The notes under the pieces are model-generated. The model was not told where the DNA came from and made no database searches. It worked only from the letters and a program-made list of their open reading frames with translations. Below are positions 14,045 through 23,642 of a stretch of DNA of 32,837 bases, one piece after another. Location of the stretch: positions 1 to 32,837 of the IMG/VR virus record IMGVR_UViG_3300021197_000326, one strand, 5' to 3'. The translations under genes and the position numbers were made by a program. This stretch comes from a virus. Position 1 is the first letter of the stretch. Every line of letters begins with the position of its first letter.

Positions 14045-16157
14045 CAACTTTGTCAAAGGTCTTGTAACTGAGGCTGCTGAACTTACATTTCCTGAAGGTG
14101 CTTCTGTCGATGAGCTAAACTGTGACCTACGTAGAGATGGTACTAGGCGTAGACGCTTAGGCGTAGAGTATGAGACAGGTAATGTTCTGTCTTCGTTTAC
14201 CCTTAGTGATGCTGAACAGACAGCCACAGGCTCTTGGGTTAACGTTGGTGGTAATGCTGATCTAGAGTTCTTGGTTCTTCAGAAAGGAGCTACTCTTTTC
14301 TTTTACAACAAGGGTGCTTTACCTTACTCCAACCAAGTAGAGTCTAACTCAGTTAACCTAGCATCTTTTGAGCAATCTGGTTCTAATGGTGCAGACACAG
14401 CTAAGTGTCAGTTTACATCAATCAAGGGTACTCTAGTTGTATCATCACCTGAGATAAACACTATAGCTGTTCAGTATAGCTCAGGAACATTTACTGTAAC
14501 TACAATAGATTTTATAATCAGAGACTTTGAGTTTCAAGGTGACACAAGTACTTACTTTACAAACGAAAGTTCACCTTCACAAAACAGGAAGTATGATGCA
14601 CAGAACGCAGGTTGGAACACAGGCAATGGTGCTCCTACAGACCTAACCAAAAGACTTACGCACCCTTGGTACGCAGGTAAAGACACAGATGGTAACTACG
14701 ATTCTGCAGAGTGGGAAAAGATTTACGGTGGTACAACTCTAACAGGTAACGGTCACTACAAACTAGCTTTTTTTACAAAAAACAGAGGTTTGGCTGCTCA
14801 GTTATCTGGGTTAACAAAAATGACTGACCCTGAATCATCTAGGTTTAGATGTGCTGAGTCTTTCTCTGGTAGAGTTTTTTACGCAGGTATTGACAGTGCT
14901 GAAAATGCTGGTACAATACTCTTCTCTAAACTTGTTGAGACAGTAGATGACTTAGGTGTTTGTCACCAACAGAATGACCCTACTTCAGAGTACATATCTG
15001 ATCTCTTAGATACAGATGGTGGCACTATAAGAATACCAGACGCTGTTAAAATACAAAGGCTATACGCTTACCAAAACTCTCTCTTTGTGTTCGCTGAGAA
15101 TGGTGTGTGGCAAATCTCTGGTGTGGACGGTGTGTTTAGAGCAGCGTCCTTTTCTATAAACAGGGTTACTAGAGTTGGTATCTTACAGCCTCAGACATTT
15201 GTTGAAGCTGAGGGTGTTCCTTTCTGGTGGTCAAGATTTGGAATACACACACTACAAACAGATCCAGTGTCAGGTCAAGGTCAAGAACAGAACATAACAA
15301 TACCTACTGTTCAAACCTTTTGGGATTCTATTGACGCTGATGCTAAACTAAAAGTAACTGCTGTTTACGATGCAATCAACAAAAGAATATACTGGGGCTA
15401 TCCTGACGCAAGTGAAACTGTAGCCTCAAAGCTTAACAACTTTCTAATCCTTGACGTACCTCTGCAAGCTTTCTTTCCTTGGAAAATATCAGATGAAGCG
15501 TCTAACACAGACGCTGTAGTTGGCCTAGCTTTTTATTCAGGGTATGGTGCTAGTGAAGTAGCTCTAGACGTTACATCAAACAGCGGTGCAGACGATGTTG
15601 TTACATCTAATGGTAATGACGTCGTGTCTACACAAATATCTAATACTAACACAGGAGACCCAGCTATTGTTCTTATCTGTAGGGAAGGGTCAAACAACAA
15701 GATAACCTTTGGTGCATTTACAGGTATTGCTTTTCTTGACTGGACAACAACAAACTACTCATCATTTGCTGAAACAGGTTACGACTTTGTAGGTGATGTT
15801 ATAACCAAAAAGAACGCACCTTACATTGTTACATACTGTAGAGTAACTGAGACAGGATTTACAGGTAATGAGAATGATGGTTACGAAGCTGTAAGACCCT
15901 CAGGTTTAAAAGTTTCTGCTTCTTGGGATTTTGCTGAAGCCTTTGGTACAGCGCAACAAGTATACAGATTAAAGTATCCTTTGTTTCCTAACAACAGTAA
16001 CCTTAGTGACTTCAACTATCCAGATGATGTCATAACATCAAGAGTAAAAATACGTGGACACGGACGATCCATGAGAATAAAATACGAAAGTGAACAGGGT
16101 AAAGACTTCTTGCTCCTAGGTTGGGGCTTGGTACAAGGAAGGAACCCTAGATACTAA
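14013..16157 (+). CDS. Tail tubular protein B (gp12-like nozzle)
   Basis: 714 residues from the ATG at 14013 (MAQSLSQKAVNNFVKGLVTEAAELTFPEGASVDELNCDL), the standard start of podovirus nozzle proteins; an in-frame ATG 33 bases upstream adds residues that do not fit. The segment RRDGTRRRRLGVEYE is highly characteristic. Later segments (LFVFAENGVWQISGVDG, AASFSINRVTRVGI, VPFWWSRFGIHTLQ, KLKVTAVYDAINKRIYWGYPD, ILDVPLQAFFPWKI, RVKIRGHGRSMRIKYESEQGKDFLLLGWG) match the beta-propeller and C-terminal domain of the family. It forms the tail nozzle to which fibres attach. Confidence 0.92.
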   Translation: MAQSLSQKAVNNFVKGLVTEAAELTFPEGASVDELNCDLRRDGTRRRRLGVEYETGNVLSSFTLSDAEQTATGSWVNVGGNADLEFLVLQKGATLFFYNKGALPYSNQVESNSVNLASFEQSGSNGADTAKCQFTSIKGTLVVSSPEINTIAVQYSSGTFTVTTIDFIIRDFEFQGDTSTYFTNESSPSQNRKYDAQNAGWNTGNGAPTDLTKRLTHPWYAGKDTDGNYDSAEWEKIYGGTTLTGNGHYKLAFFTKNRGLAAQLSGLTKMTDPESSRFRCAESFSGRVFYAGIDSAENAGTILFSKLVETVDDLGVCHQQNDPTSEYISDLLDTDGGTIRIPDAVKIQRLYAYQNSLFVFAENGVWQISGVDGVFRAASFSINRVTRVGILQPQTFVEAEGVPFWWSRFGIHTLQTDPVSGQGQEQNITIPTVQTFWDSIDADAKLKVTAVYDAINKRIYWGYPDASETVASKLNNFLILDVPLQAFFPWKISDEASNTDAVVGLAFYSGYGASEVALDVTSNSGADDVVTSNGNDVVSTQISNTNTGDPAIVLICREGSNNKITFGAFTGIAFLDWTTTNYSSFAETGYDFVGDVITKKNAPYIVTYCRVTETGFTGNENDGYEAVRPSGLKVSASWDFAEAFGTAQQVYRLKYPLFPNNSNLSDFNYPDDVITSRVKIRGHGRSMRIKYESEQGKDFLLLGWGLVQGRNPRY

Positions 16158-16603
16158 TGTTAATACGTGATTTGCGTCAAGAAGACTTGTATGACGTTTT
16201 GTACTTCTGTAAAAAGTTCTACAAAAAAGCTGGCTTCGAAGACTTAGGAAAGCTTAACCAAGAAAAAACTCTACAATACATAACAAGTTTACTAGAAAAC
16301 CAAATGGCACTATGTAAAGTTGTAGTAGACGATGATGAGATAGAAGGTTTTGCTGCCTTTGCTCTTACAGAAAGTCCTTTTAGTGACGAGATAATAGGAT
16401 ACGAGCTTTTCTTTTGGTTAAACAACAAGAACGCTTTTACAGCTAAGAAACTCATAAAAGAATATGAGGATTGGTGTAAAGAAAAAGGTTGTGTTGCTGT
16501 ACGTTTTGGTAGTATAGCTGCACTAGAAGATGATAAATTTTTAAATTTTTTAACTAAGCAAGGTTTTACTAAAAGAGAAACCTTCTTCACGAAAGGAATA
16601 TAG
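16157..16603 (+). CDS. GNAT-like N-acetyltransferase
   Basis: 148 residues; start and upstream stop share one base (TAATG). The order of elements fits the GNAT fold: an opening strand-helix (MLIRDLRQEDLYDVLYFCKKFYKK), a central antiparallel hairpin (ALCKVVVDDDEIEGFAAFALTES), a strand (YELFFWL) and a helix after the acetyl-CoA site (FTAKKLIKEYEDWCKEKGC), with a final FLTKQGFTKRETFFTKGI typical of the family's last strands. The usual Q/R-x-x-G-x-G/A loop is degenerate (LNNKNAFTAKK), so cofactor binding is uncertain. Acetyltransferase-like genes are often found between nozzle and internal virion genes in marine podoviruses. The substrate is unknown. Confidence 0.65.
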   Translation: MLIRDLRQEDLYDVLYFCKKFYKKAGFEDLGKLNQEKTLQYITSLLENQMALCKVVVDDDEIEGFAAFALTESPFSDEIIGYELFFWLNNKNAFTAKKLIKEYEDWCKEKGCVAVRFGSIAALEDDKFLNFLTKQGFTKRETFFTKGI

Positions 16604-16604
16604 T

Positions 16605-17138
16605 ATGGCTTTTGTCCCTGCTCTAGGTGCTGCACTTTTAGGCGGTGGTGCTGTTGCTACTGCTGCTGGTACTATAGGAACTGCTATAGTAGGAGGTGTT
16701 GCTATAGCTGGTGCTACTGCTGGTGTTGTTAGTACAGTCAAATCTGTTAAGTCTGCCAAAGCTGCTTCTGCTACTGCTGTACAGATAGCACAAACACAAG
16801 TGCAACAACAGAAAGTAGCAGCTACAAGACAGCGAAGACAGTCTGTAAGAAGTTTTATTAGGCGAAGATCACAGCTTAGAGCCGCTGCTGCTGCAGGTGG
16901 TATCCAAGGATCAGGTGTTGCAGGTGGATTAGCTAGTTTGTCATCTCAGTATGGAGCAAACCTAGGATTTGGATCACAAATGGGAGCTTTAAGTGGTCAG
17001 ATTACTACACTTTCTGGTATACAAAGTACTCAGCAAGCACAATCTGGTATGTACAGTAACATAGCAAGTTTAGGTTTTGGTCTTACTGGTGCAACTATTA
17101 AATATGGTGAAGATATTGGTGAAAAACTGTTTAGTTAG
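16605..17138 (+). CDS. Internal virion protein, gp14-like
   Basis: 177 residues. The first about 45 are Gly/Ala-rich and hydrophobic (LGAALLGGGAVATAAGTIG, AIVGGVAIAGATAGVVS), enough for one or two membrane segments. Then comes a Gln/Ala-rich helix with basic residues (VQIAQTQVQQQKVAATRQRRQSVRSFIRRRSQLRAAAAAGGIQGSG) and a Ser/Gly/Gln-rich C-terminus. This is the usual outline of T7 gp14, which forms the outer-membrane pore during DNA ejection (T7 gp14 has 196 residues). It is the first of three genes in the position of T7 14-15-16. Confidence 0.82.
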   Translation: MAFVPALGAALLGGGAVATAAGTIGTAIVGGVAIAGATAGVVSTVKSVKSAKAASATAVQIAQTQVQQQKVAATRQRRQSVRSFIRRRSQLRAAAAAGGIQGSGVAGGLASLSSQYGANLGFGSQMGALSGQITTLSGIQSTQQAQSGMYSNIASLGFGLTGATIKYGEDIGEKLFS

Positions 17139-17150
17139 GATCACACTAAA

Positions 17151-20100
17151 ATGACAACTCTTTTAACTCTTGAAGATAAAGTCTCCAATGAACTAGCTTT
17201 AATGGACGAAACAGAGGCTGAACTTGAGAAACCCTATAACCCTACAAGTCAAGTAAACATAGACAAAGCCCAAGAAGTTTCCATAGCTACAGCTATACCT
17301 GTTGATCAGGTAGAGGCTGAGGTTGCTATGGGTGACAATACTGCTGAGGTTGTAGCTCTACAGCAAGGCGTAAACTTTAACTACGCAGCAGCTATAGAAA
17401 AAGCCTACGAAGATGGCCTTAGTGCAGAAGAGATGTCTGAAATAATCAAGGAGCGTACAGAGAAGGGTCAGGATATGACGCTTGGTGAGTACTCCTTGAT
17501 ACAACAGTTGATGTTAGATGATAACGGTGTCAACGGATACGCTGCTCGTACTCTGGCAAATATGAAGTCTTGGAATGACCTAGTAGCTAAGGAGCTAGAA
17601 GACAACGATCAGTCAGGTGTATCTAAAATACTATCATTTCTAGATGTTAATGTTCTAAGAGAGATAACTATAGGTGCTTTCGAGAACATAACCTACAGGT
17701 CTAACCGTGAAGGTAAAGAGATACGAGGTGCTTTCAATACACTATCCCCTAACGAGTTTAAGGACTGGGCTAAAGAGTACATAGCAGAACGTAAGAACGA
17801 AGGTATCTTCTCTGACGATAGTATCTGGAACCTTTACAAAGCAGCCAATGATGCTACTTACCTAGGTGATGACCCTATGGCAAACCTATGGGCTGTCTTT
17901 GGTGTAGTAGATATAGCTACACTAGGGTCTACCAAGGCTGTAACTTCACCTTTGAAGTCTTTAGTAACTAAAGGAGCTAAAGAGTTTGCTGGCGAAGAAG
18001 GTACAATACTAAACAAAATCTCTGGTTTGTCAAAGTCTCGTAAACCTGTAGACACTGTGGCTGTCATAAAGGGTGATGAAGCTGCTGCTGAGGTAGCAGG
18101 TAAGCTAGTGGATGATACTGGTGCACAGACAGACGTAGTAAATGCAGGACGAACACTACCAGAAGAACTAGACCCTGTGTCAGGACCAGCTAGTAGACCT
18201 AATGGTGTTACCTTTAGAGACTTTGTAAGGAAGAACTCTATTACAGAGATGCTAGAAAAGGCTAATCGAAGAGGTAGCTTTGGTGAGTATGTATCAAGAG
18301 AAACCTTAGAGAAAGTTTCTTTAGAAATAGCAGCTAGAATATCAGCTAGTGTCAATGACGCAGTAGTCAATGTAAAGAGAACTAAGATTATTGACGAAGG
18401 TTCAGAAGACTACAAGGTAGTAGTTAGACTAGGTAAGGATGGCTCAGGTGCTCCCTTCAGAAGAAAGATGGATGCTGAGGCTGTAGCTGCACAAGACCCT
18501 AGCCTGAAGGTTGTCAAGAAAGAAGAAGGTAGAGGCTGGTTCGTAGAAACTGAAGAGCGTGTCAATGTCCTAGGTTTACCAGATGAAATAGACAGGTTTG
18601 ATAAGGGTGGATTTGTCAAGGATGCAATCAATAAAGTATTTGGTGCAGCAACACTTAGGCTTGGTGACAAGATTGGTGGTAAGTTCTTACAGGCTGAAGC
18701 AGGTCAAGCCCTAGTATCTAACCAAGTAAAGCCTTACGAAAAGATTATAAGAAAAGTAAAAGGAAAAGAAAGAGAAAATCTTTCAGACTTCTTTACTCAG
18801 CTACGTGATGGTGAGTTATCTTGGATGAGAGCTTACCCTACTAGAGAATCATTTGACTCTATGTACAAAACAATGTACGGAGTCAACCCAAGTAAAGAGA
18901 CACTTGACGCATATGACGCTTTAGTAGACTTAAGTGACGCTTCTTGGCATATTCAGTCATCTGCTAGGCTCAAGCGTGTAGTAGCTGAGGGTGGTGAGTT
19001 TGTAAATATCACAGAAGAGTTTGGTGATATAGGCTACCGTGTATCTAGTGTGCCTGACAATGAGCTAATACTAGACCTAAAAGCAAAAGGTGGTAAAGGT
19101 GGATCATTTAAGCAGAGCGAGATCAATCCTGACAAACCTATCTACAAGATACCTAACACATTCTTAGACCATTTGTACGTAACTAACGTAGATTCTGTAC
19201 GTGTACTAGAGCGTGTGGACGTAATGCCTTACAATGCAGGTGGCCCTAGAACAAACGCAGAGTTTAGATACTTTATAGGTACTGTCAGAGAGCAGACCCT
19301 GTTCTCAGGTAACACAATCTCTACAGGTTTTAGAACTTTACTAGGGTCATTTGGTCAAGATCAAGCTAGACTAGCAGTTAAACAACTTAACAATGTAACA
19401 ACCAAAGTAAAGTCACTAATGGATGACATGGGTGTTGATGACATCCAGAACCTCAACCTATCTAAGGAACAATACGAAGAATTAGGTGATGTAATACGTG
19501 CTAACAATGATTGGAACAAGCACATAACAGACCTAGAAGACTTAAAAGGTTTGTCACTAAAGCACAACTTTAAGTTTACAGAAGAGTTTAGGTTCAAAGC
19601 TAGGGATCAGAAGGTACAACTAGACGAGGCTGGTCAAGACCCATCTATGGTTGACATGAGCTTCGGTCAGGTTGTAGGTTCACGACTAAACATGAAGCGT
19701 GGTGACACACCTCTCATAGAGTTTGGTGGTAAGAAAGCTACCAACGCAAGTCCTATCTCTACAATAGCTGATCAGTTTGGGTCAGAGGCTTTTGGTTACG
19801 CTAACCGTGCAGCATCTCAGAGTGCTATGGTTGGTTGGGTTAAACTTGCTGAGAAGACACAAGGTATTGTAAGCTTCCCTAAAGGTATACCTGAGAATGA
19901 CTACTATAACAGGTTTATGCAAGCTGAAGTAAGTAAGACAGGTAAGTACAATGACCTAGCTGCACAACTAAGAGAGCAACAAGACGTAATTAAAAGAAGA
20001 ATGAGTCAGTCTACTTGGCTTAGTGACAGGTGGGATAGCTTTACATCCTCAGCTACAGAGTTTGTCTTTGGTAAAACTGGTAAGAAGATAGACTTTACTA

Positions 20101-21623
20101 AGGCTGACCCTGCGTCTAGACTATTGCAGGTAGGCTTCTACTCTAAGTTTGGTTTCTTTAATCCTGATCAGTTTGTGCTACAGGGTATACACTCTCTAAC
20201 AATAGCTGCAATATCACCAAAGCAAGGTCTAAAGGCTCTAGGGCTTGTGACACCTATGATGGTTATAGCCAACGCACCAGATTCAGCAGCTAGAAGACTA
20301 GCAGTCCAAAGACTGTCAAAATTTTCAGGTATGGATGAAACTGAATTAAACACTTTACTTAGGTACATGGATGAAAGTGGTAGAAACTTTATCAATAACG
20401 AGGTCATAGAACTACAAGGACCAACCACCTTTGGGTCAGCAAGTAGTCTGACAGGTAAAGCTCAAGAAAAAGTAGGTAGTTTCCTAGATTACAGTACTAT
20501 GTTCTTTAGAGAAGGTGAAAGAGTATCACGTTTAACTGGTGTTATTACAGCTTTCTTAGAGCACAGAGCCAGAAGACCTAACATAGACCCATTGTCACCA
20601 GACGGTAAGCTCTGGATAACAAACAGAGAGCAAGACCTAACCTTTAGAATGACTACTCAGTCACGTAACCTTGCTCAGAGTGGACCTATGAGAGTGCCTA
20701 CACAGTGGCTATCCTTCAGTATACGTGCTATGGAGAACATTGTAGTAGGTAGAAACTTTAGTGCTGGTGAACGTGCAAGAATGTTCATGGTTATGGGGCC
20801 AATGTTTGGTCTTACAGGTCTTGGTGCAGGTAAGATGGCTACCTACTTCACTGAACAACTAGGGTATAACCCAAGTGATGAGAACGCTGTAGAGACACAC
20901 AACAGAATTAAGTACGGTTTGATAGACGCACTGTTGTCAAACGCTCTAGGTACTGAGACAGCCTATGCAACTAGGGTAGCACCTGTGGATCAGTTCTTTG
21001 ATACACACAAGAAGCTTACAGAAGAAAGTTTCTTTACAGCTTTATTTGGCCCATCAGGTGAAATATCTAGGGATATGCTAGGAGTAGCCTCATCTGCTGT
21101 CAAAGCCACACTAGGTGGTAGACCTGAGATGGTAAGAGAAGACTTGACGCAGTTAGTTCGTAACCTTTCTACAGTTGATAAGGCTGTAAAAATAAAAGAA
21201 CTGATAGAAACAGGGTCATACCGTAGTAGAACAAGAAAAGAGGTAGTAGGAAACCTAGAACCTGTGACTGCTGCTGCAGTACTGTTTGGTGCTACTCCTG
21301 CACCAGTACAGAACTACTATGATTACCAAGAAATGGTCTACAAAAAGAACGATTACTTCAGAGATATGTCTAAGAGATTGAGATCAAAAGCAACTCTTGC
21401 CGATTCCCTCTTGACAGAAGGTAGCGAAGATGATATGATAAGAGGATTAAAGCTAAGACAAGAAATAAATGATGAGATTGATTCGTCAAGACTGTCTGCA
21501 ACTCTAAAACTTGAGTTACAAAAAAGTTTAATAAACCCTGATTCTGTTATTAATTACTATAGAAATGCTATACGTCTTGGTGTAGAATACGAAACAGATT
21601 TACTTAATCAACAAATGAGATAA
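17151..21623 (+). CDS. Large internal virion / DNA ejection protein
   Basis: 1490 residues, the largest protein in the window. It is mostly charged and helical, with a hydrophobic Gly-rich stretch around residues 990-1060 (FYSKFGFFNPDQFVLQGIHSL, LVTPMMVIANAP) and another near 1200-1235 (MFMVMGPMFGLTGLGAGKM). Size and place after the gp14-like gene fit ejection proteins of T7 gp16 type (1318 residues), which help form the periplasmic channel. I see no clear lytic transglycosylase motif at the N-terminus. In T7 the largest protein is the last of the set; here it precedes the 669-residue one. Function inferred from position and size. Confidence 0.8.
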   Translation: MTTLLTLEDKVSNELALMDETEAELEKPYNPTSQVNIDKAQEVSIATAIPVDQVEAEVAMGDNTAEVVALQQGVNFNYAAAIEKAYEDGLSAEEMSEIIKERTEKGQDMTLGEYSLIQQLMLDDNGVNGYAARTLANMKSWNDLVAKELEDNDQSGVSKILSFLDVNVLREITIGAFENITYRSNREGKEIRGAFNTLSPNEFKDWAKEYIAERKNEGIFSDDSIWNLYKAANDATYLGDDPMANLWAVFGVVDIATLGSTKAVTSPLKSLVTKGAKEFAGEEGTILNKISGLSKSRKPVDTVAVIKGDEAAAEVAGKLVDDTGAQTDVVNAGRTLPEELDPVSGPASRPNGVTFRDFVRKNSITEMLEKANRRGSFGEYVSRETLEKVSLEIAARISASVNDAVVNVKRTKIIDEGSEDYKVVVRLGKDGSGAPFRRKMDAEAVAAQDPSLKVVKKEEGRGWFVETEERVNVLGLPDEIDRFDKGGFVKDAINKVFGAATLRLGDKIGGKFLQAEAGQALVSNQVKPYEKIIRKVKGKERENLSDFFTQLRDGELSWMRAYPTRESFDSMYKTMYGVNPSKETLDAYDALVDLSDASWHIQSSARLKRVVAEGGEFVNITEEFGDIGYRVSSVPDNELILDLKAKGGKGGSFKQSEINPDKPIYKIPNTFLDHLYVTNVDSVRVLERVDVMPYNAGGPRTNAEFRYFIGTVREQTLFSGNTISTGFRTLLGSFGQDQARLAVKQLNNVTTKVKSLMDDMGVDDIQNLNLSKEQYEELGDVIRANNDWNKHITDLEDLKGLSLKHNFKFTEEFRFKARDQKVQLDEAGQDPSMVDMSFGQVVGSRLNMKRGDTPLIEFGGKKATNASPISTIADQFGSEAFGYANRAASQSAMVGWVKLAEKTQGIVSFPKGIPENDYYNRFMQAEVSKTGKYNDLAAQLREQQDVIKRRMSQSTWLSDRWDSFTSSATEFVFGKTGKKIDFTKADPASRLLQVGFYSKFGFFNPDQFVLQGIHSLTIAAISPKQGLKALGLVTPMMVIANAPDSAARRLAVQRLSKFSGMDETELNTLLRYMDESGRNFINNEVIELQGPTTFGSASSLTGKAQEKVGSFLDYSTMFFREGERVSRLTGVITAFLEHRARRPNIDPLSPDGKLWITNREQDLTFRMTTQSRNLAQSGPMRVPTQWLSFSIRAMENIVVGRNFSAGERARMFMVMGPMFGLTGLGAGKMATYFTEQLGYNPSDENAVETHNRIKYGLIDALLSNALGTETAYATRVAPVDQFFDTHKKLTEESFFTALFGPSGEISRDMLGVASSAVKATLGGRPEMVREDLTQLVRNLSTVDKAVKIKELIETGSYRSRTRKEVVGNLEPVTAAAVLFGATPAPVQNYYDYQEMVYKKNDYFRDMSKRLRSKATLADSLLTEGSEDDMIRGLKLRQEINDEIDSSRLSATLKLELQKSLINPDSVINYYRNAIRLGVEYETDLLNQQMR

Positions 21624-21632
21624 GGATTTACT

Positions 21633-23642
21633 ATGGCTGGATTTTCCATAGACATTGGTGACGAAGGAGCAGGTTACGAAAAAGCTGTTAAGATGCCATC
21701 GTCAAGCACATCAGCAGCAGCAGTGGCTGGTACACTAAAGATAGCTGATGGTATTTTTAAAGTACTGGATCAGTATGATAAAGCTCAAAAGTCTTCAGCA
21801 CCAACAGAAGGGTCAGTAAAGAGAGCAGCTTTTGCTAACTTTGCTCAGTCTGTCAATGCAACAAGAGGACAAGACCCTTTAAAAGCTAAGGTAGCTATAA
21901 ACTCAGCAGTAGTTGCTTACACAAATGCTGGCTTTGAGATTGGTCAAGCTGAAAAAGACTTAGTACAAAGTTCTACAGGTCTTTCACTAGACTATATAGG
22001 TCTTGATCCTAATCAACAAGCTATAACTAAAGCTTTAGATACAATGTCTGAGAACCCTTCTTACTATCTTGGAGAGAAAAATAAGTTAGACGCTACAGGA
22101 AAACCATATACACAGACAGAACTTATCCAGAACACAGTGGCAGAGATTCAAAGAGTAGAGTCAGCGTCTTTATACATAGCAAATACCCAAGTAACAGACC
22201 AAGCAAACTTCCAAAAAGAGTATATGCCAAGAGCTAAGGAGTTAATCTCAGACCTAAGAAACAAAGTTGTTCTAGGTTTGCAGATAGAAGCTGACGAAGG
22301 TAAGAGCATAATGGCTGAGAATATGGTTAGCTTAGAAGTTGAGTTAGCTAACTTAGAAGGTTTTCTAAAGAGTAAGATACCAGCAGGATTACCTACAGAT
22401 ATAAGTAAACCTTTGTTTGATGACATAGAAGTACTAAGAGGACAGCTAGACATTCTGAAAAACTTCGATAAGAAAAGAATAGATGCTAAATCCCTTGATC
22501 TAATAAACAGAAACACTGAAGTTCTCCTAGACTTTGTTGAAAAAAATGTAGATAATCCTATTGTTGCTAAAGCAATGCTAAGTGGAAACTTTGATGTTAC
22601 TGATCTAGTTTTAGGGCAAATAACTGACTTAAAAACCTCTTTAAACAACTTAGACAAAGAAGACCTAGAGTATGTTGACCTATTTACCTTTGCTCCACCT
22701 GAGGCTGCTTCTGAAGTATCTGGAAACAAGATTGAGTCAGAGACAGGTGTAAAGACTACTTTACTAGATAACAACTTAACTAGCATACATGATGTAGAAG
22801 AAATAGAAAAAGCTGAAAATCGTAGCATGACTAAGCGTAAAGATGCTATATTTTTTGCTTCTCTTGAAAGAGTAAATCGTGTTGATCCGTCCAGTATGAA
22901 TAGACCAGAACATAGAGACAACTTCTTGGGTGGTGTAGGACAGGCAACTATAAACATCTCTACATCTCCTGAGATATTCAAGACAACCACACTTACTCAA
23001 ATCTACAATGAGCAGACATACAAAAGCTTAGAGATCATAGATGATCTAGACCCAACACAAGCTACTGTAGCTAGGGCTAGACTAGCAGATGGACTAAAGG
23101 CTCAGTTAAACCTTGTCTCTACTGCTGTATCAGGCTCTGATCAAGGCTCATACTTCAAGGTCACTGGTCTTGGAGAGATACAGTACGACTTAGAGAGCCG
23201 TGTAGACACAGGTATGATACGAATGGATAAGTCTGTGTTACCTTTAGTGAAAGGTTATGCTTCTAAGCACTACAATGGTGACGTAACTTCTATGGTAGCA
23301 GACAGAGGACGTAGGTTAGAAACTCTAGAGCGTAGTCAGATAGAAGATGCAGGTTTCAAGTTTATTACAGCTTACGGTGACTACAAGAAAGTACTAAAGA
23401 ACTCCAATAGAAAGAAGTTCTACATCAAGCACATGAAAAGACTAGGTTTGTCAACAGGAGACATAGAACAAAGCTTGATAAGAGAAATAGAACAGACAGA
23501 ACAAAAAACTATGGGTACTCTACGTAACCCTTGGCAGATATTCTGGTCAGATGAAACAGATACTGATGAGAAACTATTCTTATCTATTGAAAAAGGTGAG
23601 TACTACACTGACATCAACGGTGATGTAAGGGTTAAAAACTAG
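21633..23642 (+). CDS. Internal virion protein (gp15-like by position and size)
   Basis: 669 residues with AAGGAT upstream. Largely helical and charged; the N-terminus (FSIDIGDEGAGYEKAVKMPSSSTSAAAVAGTLKIADGIFKVLDQYDKA) is followed by coiled-coil-like stretches (MAENMVSLEVELANLEGFLKSK) and Lys/Asp/Glu-rich helices. No enzyme motif, signal or membrane segment is visible. T7 gp15 is similar in size (747) and forms part of the ejected core. Its TAG stop overlaps the GTG start of the next gene (TAGTG), so the muralytic protein is co-translated with the ejection proteins. Confidence 0.75.
   Translation: MAGFSIDIGDEGAGYEKAVKMPSSSTSAAAVAGTLKIADGIFKVLDQYDKAQKSSAPTEGSVKRAAFANFAQSVNATRGQDPLKAKVAINSAVVAYTNAGFEIGQAEKDLVQSSTGLSLDYIGLDPNQQAITKALDTMSENPSYYLGEKNKLDATGKPYTQTELIQNTVAEIQRVESASLYIANTQVTDQANFQKEYMPRAKELISDLRNKVVLGLQIEADEGKSIMAENMVSLEVELANLEGFLKSKIPAGLPTDISKPLFDDIEVLRGQLDILKNFDKKRIDAKSLDLINRNTEVLLDFVEKNVDNPIVAKAMLSGNFDVTDLVLGQITDLKTSLNNLDKEDLEYVDLFTFAPPEAASEVSGNKIESETGVKTTLLDNNLTSIHDVEEIEKAENRSMTKRKDAIFFASLERVNRVDPSSMNRPEHRDNFLGGVGQATINISTSPEIFKTTTLTQIYNEQTYKSLEIIDDLDPTQATVARARLADGLKAQLNLVSTAVSGSDQGSYFKVTGLGEIQYDLESRVDTGMIRMDKSVLPLVKGYASKHYNGDVTSMVADRGRRLETLERSQIEDAGFKFITAYGDYKKVLKNSNRKKFYIKHMKRLGLSTGDIEQSLIREIEQTEQKTMGTLRNPWQIFWSDETDTDEKLFLSIEKGEYYTDINGDVRVKN

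Noticed and set aside
17858-18370. 170-codon minus-strand frame opposite the large ejection protein
   Set aside because: Composition is typical of an antisense shadow, and no promoter or minus-strand gene neighbour is present in the late arm.
22148-22990. 280-codon minus-strand frame opposite the 669-residue virion protein
   Set aside because: It is antisense to a well-supported gene, has Ser/Leu-rich shadow composition, no ribosome site and no recognisable motif.
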